Position numbers and translations under genes: made by a program | Part shown: positions 28,010-35,978 of the stretch, piece after piece | Position numbering within the stretch: the first letter of the stretch is position 1 | Layout: every line of letters starts with the position of its first letter | The notes under the pieces: generated by a model | What the model saw: the letters and a program-made list of their open reading frames with translations, nothing else | Told to the model about the DNA's origin: nothing | The model's database searches: none | Assembly (NCBI GenBank): GCA_014191855.1 | Contig: BJHF01000065.1 | Span: 1 to 37,833 of the forward strand | Direction: 5' to 3' | DNA from: Deltaproteobacteria bacterium | GTDB lineage: Bacteria > Myxococcota_A > UBA796 > SXON01 | Length of the DNA stretch: 37,833 bases

Positions 28010-29368
28010 GTGGATCGCGCCCGATACCTCGATCTTTTCGTCCGCGAGGCGAACCGTCTCCTGGACGATGTGGATGGCCGCCTCGTGGACGCGACGGTGC
28101 TGACGGCGGAGGCCCCTTCGCTCATGCGCGCGCTCCACACGCTCAAGGGCATGGCCGCCACCATGACCGTGCCGGAGATGGTTCTCGTCGCGCACGCGGC
28201 CGAGGAGCTGTGCGAGCGCCTGATGGCGGGGTCGATCCCGGCTAGCGAGGAGCTGTTCGCGATCCTTGGGGAGGGCGCGGACCGGCTGCGGCTGCAAGTT
28301 CGAGGCCTCGCCGGCAACGAAGAGCCCATCACGGGCGAGGGTTACGACGCGCGGGTGCGCGAGCTGCTCCGCACCGGCGGCACGTTTGCGTTCCGCCTCG
28401 TCGTGGGCGGGGAGGAGGAGCCCGCGCCCGCGAGGTTGCAGGCCCCCGATCGCCTGCTGGCCGGGGCGCAGGGGTCGATCGCGGAGGCGTTGTCCGCCAC
28501 GCGGCGTCTTCGCGGCATGGTAACCGGCGAGGCCCGCCAGGAGGTGGACCGGGTGGACGCGGCCGTACGCGAGCTGCACGAGCAGCTCGTCGTCGCGCGA
28601 TCCGTGCGATTCAGCTCCATCTTTCCCGCGTTGCGCCGGCATGTTCGTGGTGTCGCGGCTCGTCAGGGGAAGGGCGTGACGCTCAACTTCACCGGCGACG
28701 AGGTGGAGGTGGACGACGCCCTGCTCTCTCGGGTCCTCGGGCCCCTCACCGCGCTCCTCGCAAACGCGATCGTTCACGGGATCGAGGACGAGGCGACACG
28801 ACTCGAGGCGCGTAAATCTCGCGCGGGGAGGCTGGGGGTGCACGCGGAGCGCGTGGGGAACACCCTGGTGCTTCGCGTGGAGGACGACGGCGCGGGTTTT
28901 GACATCACGCTATTTGAACCTGGGGTATCGACGGTGCAGGACGCCGACGAGGATGCTGGTCGGGGCGTCGGGCTCGATGCCGTGCGGCACCTGATTGAGG
29001 CCCTTGCCGGCTCGCTCGTGGTGGACAGCAGCCTCGGGCGCGGCGTGAGGGTGCGGATCGTCCTCCCGGTGCGCGCCGACCTCGTTTCGCTCCACGTGGT
29101 GGAGGTGGGAGGGTGTGTTTTGGGCTTACGAAGCGCCCTGGTGGAAGGAGGCGAGCTGCCGGTCGGGGCCCCGGGGCTCCTGGATCTTGTCTCCGAGGCG
29201 CCGCGGTCGCTGCGCCTGATCGACAGTCGCATCGTGGGCATCGACGAGCTCTTGGAGGAGGGGGAGTGGGTCGTTTCTGCACCTCCGTTCCCGCTCAACC
29301 GCCTCTCCCACATCCGGGGCACCAGCGTGGCGCCGGACGGGCGCATTCTCCTCGTGGTGGAGCCCTGA
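28010..29368 (+). CDS. CheA-like histidine kinase lacking the P2 domain
   Basis: A 452-residue CheA-type kinase, shorter than enterobacterial CheA (~650). P1 (Hpt): residues ~1-100 with phospho-acceptor His43 in ALHTLKGMAAT. No P2 CheY-binding domain is seen; a short linker leads to helices (~140-190) for dimerization. P4 ATPase: RHVRGVAARQGKGVTLNF, N box LLANAIVHGIED (canonical RNAIDHGIE, so the aspartate is valine), G1 VEDDGAGFD, G2 GRGVGLDAVR. P5 (CheW-like): ~360-452, DLVSLHVVEVGGCVLGLRSA. The ATP-binding residues look intact, so kinase activity is expected. Partner CheW is directly upstream. CheY, CheB, CheR and receptors are absent from the window, so output is unknown; motility is only one of several possibilities. 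Confidence 0.9.
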   Translation: MDRARYLDLFVREANRLLDDVDGRLVDATVLTAEAPSLMRALHTLKGMAATMTVPEMVLVAHAAEELCERLMAGSIPASEELFAILGEGADRLRLQVRGLAGNEEPITGEGYDARVRELLRTGGTFAFRLVVGGEEEPAPARLQAPDRLLAGAQGSIAEALSATRRLRGMVTGEARQEVDRVDAAVRELHEQLVVARSVRFSSIFPALRRHVRGVAARQGKGVTLNFTGDEVEVDDALLSRVLGPLTALLANAIVHGIEDEATRLEARKSRAGRLGVHAERVGNTLVLRVEDDGAGFDITLFEPGVSTVQDADEDAGRGVGLDAVRHLIEALAGSLVVDSSLGRGVRVRIVLPVRADLVSLHVVEVGGCVLGLRSALVEGGELPVGAPGLLDLVSEAPRSLRLIDSRIVGIDELLEEGEWVVSAPPFPLNRLSHIRGTSVAPDGRILLVVEP

Positions 29369-29399
29369 ACCGCGTGCGGCGCCGGGATACCTGCCCGAC

Positions 29400-30560
29400 A
29401 TGAAGGCCGTGGTCATGGAGGCGGCGTGGGAGCCGCGCGCCGGGTTCTCGCCTACGGAGGCGCAGGCCGCAGCCCGGAAGGCCTCTGCCAGCCAGGTGTG
29501 GCGGCACCCCACCTTCTCCTGGCGGGATGTGCCGGAGCCGACCCCCGGTCGTGACGAGGTGGTCGTTCGCGTGCGGCGGTGCGGCGTGTGCGGGAGCGAC
29601 ACGCACTGCTACGAAACCGACGCGGAAGGCTACGTTTTGTTCTCCGGTCCGACCCGATTGCCGTGTGTGATCGGCCACGAGTACACCGGGGAGGTGGTCG
29701 CCGTCGGCGCCGACGTGCAGGTGCTCCGCGTGGGGGATCTGGTGTGCGCCGAGGGGATGATCGGCTGCGGCGTGTGCGAAGCCTGCCGCGTCGGCAAGCC
29801 GAACCAGTGTCCGCGCCTGGAGATGGTGGGCTTCTCGAGCCCAGGCGCGTTCGCCGAGTACATCGTGGCGAAGGAGCGGTTCTTGTGGAGCCTGGGTCCG
29901 CTCGCTGAGCGGCTTGGAAGCGCGGCAGCCGCGCTGGAGCTGGCGGCGTTGGTCGAGCCGATCGGCTGCGCGTTCAACGGGATGTTCGTCTCCGCGGGCG
30001 GGCTCTTACCGGGGAGCTGGGTGGCGGTGTTTGGGTGCGGTCCGATCGGGCTCGGCGCCGTGGCGCTCGCGCGCGCCGCGGGGGCCGCGGGGATCGTCGC
30101 CTTCGATGTCGTGCAAGAGCGCACGTCGCTGGCCCTCGCGATGGGCGCCGATCTCGCGTTGGATCCCCGCAACTGTGACCCAGCCGACGTGATTCGCACC
30201 CTGAGCTCCGGCTGGGGGGCCGACATGCTGATCGAGGCTGCCGGGGCCGCGCACGCGACGATGCCGGCGATTGAGCGGAGTTTTGCGCCGGGTGGACGCA
30301 TGGTCTACCTGGGCCGCACGGGCTTGCGCGCGCCGGTGATGCTCGACGTGCTCGTTACCCAGGCCGCCGGAATCGTGGGGGCGCGCGGACATGTGGGCGG
30401 CGGGTGCTTCCCGAGAATCCTCCGTCTGATGGAGCGGAACCGTTTGGCGGTTGCGCCGATGATCACGACGCGCTTCCCCTTTTCCGACACGCTCGCGGCC
30501 CTTCAGAAGAGCACCGACCGCTCCGATGGCAAGGTGATGGTCACGTTCGACTCGGAATGA
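29400..30560 (+). CDS. Zinc-dependent alcohol dehydrogenase family (scyllo-inosose/polyol dehydrogenase-like)
   Basis: A 386-residue medium-chain dehydrogenase. The catalytic zinc site is CGVCGSDTH with the GHEYTGEVV motif; the structural zinc cysteines are in CGVCEACRVGKPNQC. The NAD(P)-binding Rossmann motif is VFGCGPIGLG, and LIEAAGAAHATMPAIE follows. Segments DAEGYVLFSGPTRLPCVIGH and LEMVGFSSPGAFAEYIV resemble scyllo-inosose dehydrogenases as I recall them, so a sugar or inositol-derived alcohol is the favoured substrate type. The gene lies 31 bases after cheA; it may share that transcript, though no functional link is obvious. A candidate promoter for the second Hsp70 follows its stop. 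Confidence 0.88.
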   Translation: MKAVVMEAAWEPRAGFSPTEAQAAARKASASQVWRHPTFSWRDVPEPTPGRDEVVVRVRRCGVCGSDTHCYETDAEGYVLFSGPTRLPCVIGHEYTGEVVAVGADVQVLRVGDLVCAEGMIGCGVCEACRVGKPNQCPRLEMVGFSSPGAFAEYIVAKERFLWSLGPLAERLGSAAAALELAALVEPIGCAFNGMFVSAGGLLPGSWVAVFGCGPIGLGAVALARAAGAAGIVAFDVVQERTSLALAMGADLALDPRNCDPADVIRTLSSGWGADMLIEAAGAAHATMPAIERSFAPGGRMVYLGRTGLRAPVMLDVLVTQAAGIVGARGHVGGGCFPRILRLMERNRLAVAPMITTRFPFSDTLAALQKSTDRSDGKVMVTFDSE

Positions 30561-30571
30561 GCGCCGCATGT

Positions 30572-30601
30572 TTGACCGGGGGGTGGGGATCGTGGTACAT
30601 G
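30572..30601 (+). promoter_or_regulatory. Candidate sigma70-like promoter of the second Hsp70 gene
   Basis: TTGACC (30572-30577), an 18-base G-rich spacer, then TACATG (30596-30601) in the 71-base gap between the dehydrogenase and the Hsp70. Five of six positions match in the -35 hexamer; the -10 is weaker. Predicted transcription start would be near 30608, leaving about 24 bases of leader to the ATG at 30632. It is the best promoter-like match I found. Confidence 0.42.
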
Positions 30602-30631
30602 CGCCCAAAGATCACGCTGGACGAGTAGACT

Positions 30632-32524
30632 ATGGGTAAGGCGATCGGCATCGACCTCGGCACGACGAACTCGTGTGCCGCAATCGTTGAGAACGGCAAA
30701 CCTCGGGTAATTACCTATAAAGGTGGCCAGTCTACCATCCCCTCGGTCTTCGCGATCGACGACAAGGGTGAGCGCCTCGTTGGGCACGACGCGAAGAAGC
30801 AAGCCCAGCTTAATCCTACGAATACGGTCGCTGCGGCCAAGCGCCTGATCGGGCGCAACTACCACAGCAAGACCATCGAGAAGGTGAAGCAGGTCTTCAC
30901 CTACGAGCTCGTGGAGGGCGAATCCTCCGAGGTGCTGATCAAGGTTCAGAACCAGATCTTCACGCTCGAGCAGATCAGCTCCGCGATCCTGCGAAAGATT
31001 CGTGAGGTTGCGGAGGAGTCCCTCGGCGCCGAGGTGGATCAGGCCGTCATCACTGTGCCGGCGTACTTCAACGATCGGCAGCGTCAGGCCGTGCGCGCCG
31101 CGGGGAAGCTCGCCGGGTTGAAGGTGCTGCGGGTGCTCAACGAGCCCACGGCGGCCGCGCTCGCGTACGGGCTCGGCAAAAACCTCAACCAGCGCATCGC
31201 CGTGTACGACCTCGGCGGCGGCACGTTCGACATCTCGGTCATCGACATCAAGGAGCGCATCTTCGAGGTCATCGCCACGGGGGGAGACACGTTCCTCGGC
31301 GGTGTAGACTTCGACGATCGCATCATGCAGTGGGTGCTGGAAACCTTCCAGAAGAACCATGGGATCGACCTCAGCTATGATCGGGTCGCGATCCAGCGCA
31401 TCCGGGATGCTGCGGAGGTTGCCAAGATCGAGCTCTCCAGCGTGATGCGCACGCGGCTGAGCATCCCGCACATCGCCAAGAATGAAGCGGGCGTCGGCCT
31501 GGACATCGATGTGGAGCTCTCCCGCGAGAAGCTTGAGGAGCTCTGCGGCGATCTCGTTGAACGCACCATCCAAACGGTTGAGCGCATCTTCCGCGAAGCG
31601 GGCACCACGCGCGGGCAGATCGACGAGGTGCTGCTCGTCGGCGGGCAGAGCCGCATGCCGATGGTGCAGCGTCGCATCACCGAGTTCATGGGGAAGTCGC
31701 CGAGCAAGGGCGTGCATCCCGACGAGGCGGTCGGTATCGGCGCCGCCATCATGGCGAATTCGCTCGCGGCCGTTCAAAGCAACGATGATGTCACGCTGCT
31801 CGACGTGTTGCCGATGCCCATCGGCATCAACAAGGTCGATGGGTCGATGCACGTGCTGTTCCAGAAGAACCAGCCGCTGCCCGACTACAAAACGCGTACG
31901 CTCACGACGAGCAAGGACAACCAGCGCAGCATCATGCTCCGTATCTATCAGGGCGAAGCCACGCTCTGCGCGGACAACGAGCTGCTGGGCACCTTCGTGT
32001 TCAACAACATCCGCGCCGCGCCCAAGGGCAAGGTGCAGATCGAGGTCACCTTCCACATCGACAGTGAAGGCATCCTCAACCTCACCGCGCGTGACAAACA
32101 GACCGGCCAAACGGTCGAGAGCATGCTCAAGCTCGGGAAGACGGGGGACGAGAAAGGCAAGAAGGAAGAGCCGGAGGCCCCAGTGGCCCCTCCGCCACCC
32201 CCGGTGGCGTTCACGATGCCGCAGTCCACGATGGCTGCCGCGCTGGGCTCCGGGCTGGACGGTGCGCGCACCGAGCCTCCGGAAAGCGAGCCGGCGGCCG
32301 GGGCCACGCATGAGGTGCGCCGCCCCGAAACCACCAAGACCGAGACGCGCGGAGAAACAACGAAGACCGAGCGGTCGCCGCCGCCGGCCGATGTCGCGAA
32401 GACCGAGTCCGTGAAGGCTCCGGCCGCAACGCCGGTCGCCTCTCCGGCCGCGAAGCCCGAAGAGGGCGGGTCGTTGTGGGCGAAGGTCGGAGCGTGGTTC
32501 AAGGGCATCTTCGGCGGTGGATGA
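30632..32524 (+). CDS. Divergent Hsp70 lacking the lid, with proline-rich tail and C-terminal amphipathic helix
   Basis: A 630-residue second Hsp70. The ATPase domain is well kept: MGKAIGIDLGTTNSCAAI, VITVPAYFNDRQRQAVRAAG, YDLGGGTFDISVIDI, LVGGQSRMPMVQRRI. The interdomain linker is altered (DVTLLDVLPMPIGI, ~386-399, versus the usual LLLDVTPLSLGI), and the beta substrate-binding part (NQRSIMLRIYQGE, VQIEVTFHIDSEGILNLTARD) ends near residue 500. No alpha-helical lid follows. Instead there are ~110 residues of proline/alanine- and KTE-rich sequence ending in SLWAKVGAWFKGIFGGG, an aromatic-basic amphipathic helix plausible as a membrane anchor. Hsp70 homologues such as Myxococcus SglK act in social motility or polysaccharide traits, but equivalence is not shown. 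The TrmJ-like gene overlaps its end by 8 bases. Confidence 0.92.
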   Translation: MGKAIGIDLGTTNSCAAIVENGKPRVITYKGGQSTIPSVFAIDDKGERLVGHDAKKQAQLNPTNTVAAAKRLIGRNYHSKTIEKVKQVFTYELVEGESSEVLIKVQNQIFTLEQISSAILRKIREVAEESLGAEVDQAVITVPAYFNDRQRQAVRAAGKLAGLKVLRVLNEPTAAALAYGLGKNLNQRIAVYDLGGGTFDISVIDIKERIFEVIATGGDTFLGGVDFDDRIMQWVLETFQKNHGIDLSYDRVAIQRIRDAAEVAKIELSSVMRTRLSIPHIAKNEAGVGLDIDVELSREKLEELCGDLVERTIQTVERIFREAGTTRGQIDEVLLVGGQSRMPMVQRRITEFMGKSPSKGVHPDEAVGIGAAIMANSLAAVQSNDDVTLLDVLPMPIGINKVDGSMHVLFQKNQPLPDYKTRTLTTSKDNQRSIMLRIYQGEATLCADNELLGTFVFNNIRAAPKGKVQIEVTFHIDSEGILNLTARDKQTGQTVESMLKLGKTGDEKGKKEEPEAPVAPPPPPVAFTMPQSTMAAALGSGLDGARTEPPESEPAAGATHEVRRPETTKTETRGETTKTERSPPPADVAKTESVKAPAATPVASPAAKPEEGGSLWAKVGAWFKGIFGGG

Positions 32525-33347
32525 GCCGGCGCCGCCGGGCGCCGATCCCGTTCGTGAGGCGTTGGCCCAACGAGTGCTCCGCGAGGGCGTAGTCGTGGTG
32601 CTCGTTCGCCCTCTGCAGTCGGGCAACGGCGGCTCCGCGGCGCGCGCCATGACGAACATGGGGCTTCGGCGCCTCGTTATCGTCGCCCCCCCGGCCTTCG
32701 ACATCGACCGGGCCCGGTGGATGGCGCCGGGCGCGGAGGAGCTGCTCGACCACGCGCGGTTCGTACCGGATGTGGCCGCGGCCGTGTCGGATTGCCGGTA
32801 TGTTGTTGCGACCACCGCGAGGCGTCGCCACAGCCCATGGCCGGCGTTGGAGCCGGAAATGCTCGCGTCGCGCTGCTTTGAGCCAGACGGTCCGGTCGCG
32901 GTGCTGTTCGGGCCCGAGGATCATGGACTGGCGAACGAAGAGATCGCCCACGCGCACGCGCTGGTGCACATCCCCACCGACGCGCACGCGAGCATCAACG
33001 TGGCCCAGGCCGTGCTGCTGCTCGGTCAGTCGATCTACGCCGAGGCGCGTCGCCAGGGGTACGTGCCGCGTGCGGAGGGCGCGGGGCGGAGAGGCGGGCC
33101 GAAGCGCGGCGCTGCGCCCAGCGCGTCTACGCAGCGTGCGCCCGCCGAGCTCGGGCAGCTCGAGCCCCTGGTGGGCGAGTGGTTATCGGCGTTGGACAAG
33201 GCGACCTACCTGCTTGGGCACGAGCCCCTCCTCGTGGCGTCCACGCTCCGCCGGCTCTTGCAACGCGCCGGGCTTGATGCGGGGGAGATCGCGATCCTGC
33301 GCGGCCAAATCCGAAAGATGCGCTGGAAGATGAACAACCCCGAATGA
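32517..33347 (+). CDS. TrmH/SpoU-family RNA 2'-O-methyltransferase (TrmJ-like)
   Basis: A 276-residue SPOUT (trefoil-knot) methyltransferase that uses S-adenosylmethionine to methylate a ribose 2'-OH. Motif 1: VVLVRPLQSGNGGSAARAM (usual NIG is NGG). Motif 2: VAVLFGPEDHGLANEEI. Motif 3: VHIPTDAHASINVAQAVLLL. The order is typical of TrmJ-type enzymes modifying position 32 of tRNA, with a C-terminal helical extension (EPLVGEWLSALDKATYLLG, KMRWKMNN) as in TrmJ. An arginine/alanine-rich insertion (~182-205) is not typical. The GTG start at 32517 lies inside the Hsp70 gene, and its own stop forms ATGA with the peptidase gene. Confidence 0.9.
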   Translation: MDEPAPPGADPVREALAQRVLREGVVVVLVRPLQSGNGGSAARAMTNMGLRRLVIVAPPAFDIDRARWMAPGAEELLDHARFVPDVAAAVSDCRYVVATTARRRHSPWPALEPEMLASRCFEPDGPVAVLFGPEDHGLANEEIAHAHALVHIPTDAHASINVAQAVLLLGQSIYAEARRQGYVPRAEGAGRRGGPKRGAAPSASTQRAPAELGQLEPLVGEWLSALDKATYLLGHEPLLVASTLRRLLQRAGLDAGEIAILRGQIRKMRWKMNNPE

Positions 33348-34312
33348 CGCGCTCGATGAGGCGAACCTTGCTGACCGGCCTGGGCATCCTCGGTTTCATC
33401 TGTGCGGCCGCGCTGGCCAGCCCGACCCGCATCACGTTGCACATCCCCGCCGCCGCCGGCGGAACAACGCCTCCGAGCGCCGAGCGAATCGCGCGCATCA
33501 CGCGCGACATCCACGTGCTCGCCGAGCAGATCGGCGCCCGAAACCAGGATCACCCCGAGGCGCTTGCCCGCGCGGAAGCCTGGGCGATCGCGGAGCTCGA
33601 AGCGGCGGGATTGACGGTGCGGGTGCAGGACATCGACGGCGTTGCCCACAACCTGATCGCGGAGCGGGCGCCGCCCGGGGGTCGCGACATCCTGGTAGTT
33701 GGCGCCCACCTCGATACCTGTGGGGAAACGCCCGGGGCCGATGACAACGCCTCGGGGGTGGCCGTGCTGCTTGAACTGGCGCGGAATCCGGCGCTCGGCT
33801 CGGAGCATGCGCTCCGCTTCGTGATCTACGGGAACGAGGAGCCGCCGTATTTCCAGACCGAGCGGATGGGCAGTCGGGTCCATGCGAATTCGGTCCTCGC
33901 TTCGGGTGAACCCGTGGTGGGCGCGTGGGTCCTTGAGTCGGTGGGGGTGTACTCCGACGCGAAGGGCTCCCAGCGCTGGCCGGCGGGGCTGGGCCTGATC
34001 ATGCCCGGCAAGGCGGACTTCGTGATGATGGTGACCAACCCGAGCTCTTCGGATCTGCTTCAGGAGGGGCTTCGTCGGTTCCGAGCGGCTTCTACGTTGC
34101 CGAGCATTGGCGCCAGCGTGCCGGGCGCGATCCAGGGCGTCGACTGGTCGGATCACGCCGAGTACTGGCGCGTCGGCCTGCCCGCGGTGATGGTCACCGA
34201 CATGCCGCCGTTTCGGAACGTGAACTACCATGAGGTTGGAGATACGCCGGAAAAGCTGGACCCGTCGCGCATCGCCGCGGTGGTCGACGGGATGGAGGGC
34301 GTGCTCTGGTAG
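33344..34312 (+). CDS. M28-family zinc aminopeptidase, exported
   Basis: A 322-residue M28 peptidase with a signal peptide or signal anchor (MRRTLLTGLGILGFICAAALA). Metal-binding landmarks: GAHLDTCGETPGADDNASG (His122, Asp133/134), NEEPPYF (Glu165/166), LESVGVYS (a glutamate where many members have aspartate) and NYHEVGDTPEKLD near the C-terminus for the final histidine. Members remove N-terminal residues from peptides, or act on glutaminyl or folate-like substrates; the substrate is unknown. The ATG at 33344 overlaps the preceding stop (ATGA). It is the last clearly coupled gene after the Hsp70. Confidence 0.92.
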   Translation: MTRSMRRTLLTGLGILGFICAAALASPTRITLHIPAAAGGTTPPSAERIARITRDIHVLAEQIGARNQDHPEALARAEAWAIAELEAAGLTVRVQDIDGVAHNLIAERAPPGGRDILVVGAHLDTCGETPGADDNASGVAVLLELARNPALGSEHALRFVIYGNEEPPYFQTERMGSRVHANSVLASGEPVVGAWVLESVGVYSDAKGSQRWPAGLGLIMPGKADFVMMVTNPSSSDLLQEGLRRFRAASTLPSIGASVPGAIQGVDWSDHAEYWRVGLPAVMVTDMPPFRNVNYHEVGDTPEKLDPSRIAAVVDGMEGVLW

Positions 34313-34345
34313 TCGGGTCCGCGCGGAGCGTGGTACGAGGTTCGG

Positions 34346-35074
34346 ATGAACGTCGCCATGCTCATTCGGGACGCCGCGACGGCGCCAGACTGGGCGGGGC
34401 TGCGCATCTCCCTGGCCGCGTTCGGGCTGCCCAGCGCAACGGTAGCGGTGGGGGAGGGGACCGTTTCCATCACGCTCCCGGGCGATCGGTTCGTGGAGAT
34501 CGTGTACGTTCCAGCGCCCATCCCGGGGGACGAGGTGCAGGGCTGGGCGCGGCGGTTGGTGTTCTGGGGCGGCGGGGATGGGTCGCACGCCAGCCACCTC
34601 ATCGCGGCGGCTCGGCTCCCGGGCACACCGCTCGAACAAGCCCAGACGTTGACGCGGGTGCTCGCCGCCGCGGCCGACGTGGACTCCGCCGTGTTCGGCC
34701 TCTACTGGGGCGCGGGGCCCAGCCTCGTGCAAACGGAAACGCTGCTCGAAACGCTCCGGGACGATCCCAACGACCTCCCGATCCCCGCATGGATTGGCGT
34801 TGTTGGGGCGCCGACGCCGGACGACGAGCCGGCCGTGCTCACCTTGGGGATCGGCGCGTTCGGCGCCCCGGAGCTCCTGGTTCGGCTGCCGGAGGGCAAC
34901 GAAGAGGACGCGACGGACTTCGCGCTGAGCATCGCCGCCTACGTGATCCGAACGGGCGCGAAGCTCCGTGCGGGGGAGACCGTGGGCCTGAGCGACACGC
35001 AGCGACTCACGCTCACCGAGGTTCCGCATCCCTTCGGCGACGAACGGCCGGTGTTGTACATCCCCTACCCGTGA
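34346..35074 (+). CDS. DUF4261-like protein
   Basis: A 242-residue protein resembling, to my recollection, the DUF4261 family, for which no function is established. Blocks include MNVAMLIRDAATAPDWAGL, ASHLIAAARLPGTPLEQAQT, VFGLYWGAGPSLVQTETLL, AWIGVVG, LTLGIGAFGAPELLVRLP and a C-terminal DTQRLTLTEVPHPFGDERPV. No signal peptide or membrane segment. The ATG has GAGG 5 bases upstream. It lies 33 bases after the M28 gene and 79 bases before the TPR gene, so it may be in either transcript or on its own. Confidence 0.65.
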   Translation: MNVAMLIRDAATAPDWAGLRISLAAFGLPSATVAVGEGTVSITLPGDRFVEIVYVPAPIPGDEVQGWARRLVFWGGGDGSHASHLIAAARLPGTPLEQAQTLTRVLAAAADVDSAVFGLYWGAGPSLVQTETLLETLRDDPNDLPIPAWIGVVGAPTPDDEPAVLTLGIGAFGAPELLVRLPEGNEEDATDFALSIAAYVIRTGAKLRAGETVGLSDTQRLTLTEVPHPFGDERPVLYIPYP

Positions 35075-35084
35075 CCGGGAATTT

Positions 35085-35115
35085 TCGACTGTCGCGCGCG
35101 GGCGCCCGCTACACT
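35085..35115 (+). promoter_or_regulatory. Weak candidate promoter of the TPR-AAA+-YbjQ cassette
   Basis: TCGACT, a 19-base GC-rich spacer, then TACACT (35110-35115) in the 79-base gap before the TPR gene. The spacer is long and the -35 is poor, so the call rests mainly on the -10 and on the repeat of TACACTTG also seen before dnaK. If it is used, transcription starts near 35122, which would exclude the TTG at 35115 and favour GTG 35154 as the start of the next gene. Confidence 0.28.
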
Positions 35116-35153
35116 TGGGGAACCAACCTTCTTCCCGAGCTGTCGTACCCGCC

Positions 35154-35978
35154 GTGACGCCCGAAGCCAAGAAGGTCGAAGCGCTGTTGAGTCTCGGTCG
35201 GGCAGACGAAGCGGCGTCGCTCGCCGAGAACCTGCCCGATCGCGAGGCCCCCACCCCGGAGTTCTTGCGCCTTCGCGGCCGTGCCTTACGCGCCGCCGGT
35301 CGCCTGTTCGACGCGGAGGGCAGCTTCCGCGAAGCCCTCTCCATGTCGCCGGGGGATGCGGGCCTGCTCGCCGACCTCGCGACGACACTCCTGGGCCAGA
35401 AACGACATCGTGAAGCGCTGACGTTCGCTCGCGAGGCGATGAGCGTGCGCCCCGAGCTGGCCGCCTACCACGCGCTCGTAGGCGTGCTGGCCGAAGCGCT
35501 CGGCCTCGACGAAGAGGCTGAGCGTGAGCTGGGCGCGGCGCGGGCCCTCTCCCCAGGGGACGCAGAATCCCACGTTGTCTATGGCTTTCATGTGCTGCGG
35601 CAGGGGCGGGCCGCTGTCGCGGAAGGCGCGTTTCGCGATGCGCTGCGGGTTGATCCCCAGCGCCCGGAGGCGCACCACGGGCTCGCGCGGGCCCTCGCCG
35701 AGCGCGGAGAGCTGGCCGAGGCCCGCATCGTCTGGAAGGATGCCTTGTCCCTCGATCCTTCGATGATCGATCTCCGCCTGCAGCGCGCGCTCGACCCGGC
35801 GGCGGCCGGCGACTGGCGCTCCGCGCTCGCCTCCATGCCGCATTGGCTGAGCATCGGGCTGGCCCTCGGCGGCATGTCGGCGTCGTTGCTGTTTCCCTGG
35901 TTGGCGATTCCCTTTTTCGCCGGGGCCATCGTGGGCCCGGCGATGCGTTTCTGGCTTGATCATCGGAGCCCCCCATGA
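35154..35978 (+). CDS. TPR-repeat protein with C-terminal membrane hairpin
   Basis: A 274-residue protein. Residues ~1-215 form about six TPR-like helical pairs (LLSLGRADEAASLAEN, FDAEGSFREALSMSPGDAGL, VAEGAFRDALRVDPQRPEAH, LAEARIVWKDALSLDPS). Two hydrophobic helices follow at ~228-265 (WLSIGLALGGMSASLLFPWL and IPFFAGAIVGPAMRFWL), so it is tail-anchored with the repeats in the cytoplasm if both helices span. GTG at 35154 was chosen over TTG at 35115 because the protein proper begins at TPEAKKVEALL and the putative -10 box overlaps the TTG. The stop forms ATGA with the AAA+ gene; TPR repeats in both suggest a complex at the membrane. Confidence 0.82.
   Translation: MTPEAKKVEALLSLGRADEAASLAENLPDREAPTPEFLRLRGRALRAAGRLFDAEGSFREALSMSPGDAGLLADLATTLLGQKRHREALTFAREAMSVRPELAAYHALVGVLAEALGLDEEAERELGAARALSPGDAESHVVYGFHVLRQGRAAVAEGAFRDALRVDPQRPEAHHGLARALAERGELAEARIVWKDALSLDPSMIDLRLQRALDPAAAGDWRSALASMPHWLSIGLALGGMSASLLFPWLAIPFFAGAIVGPAMRFWLDHRSPP

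Noticed and set aside
27611..29368. Complete chemotaxis operon
   Set aside because: Only cheW and cheA are present; no methyl-accepting receptor, cheY, cheR, cheB or flagellar gene can be seen in the window.
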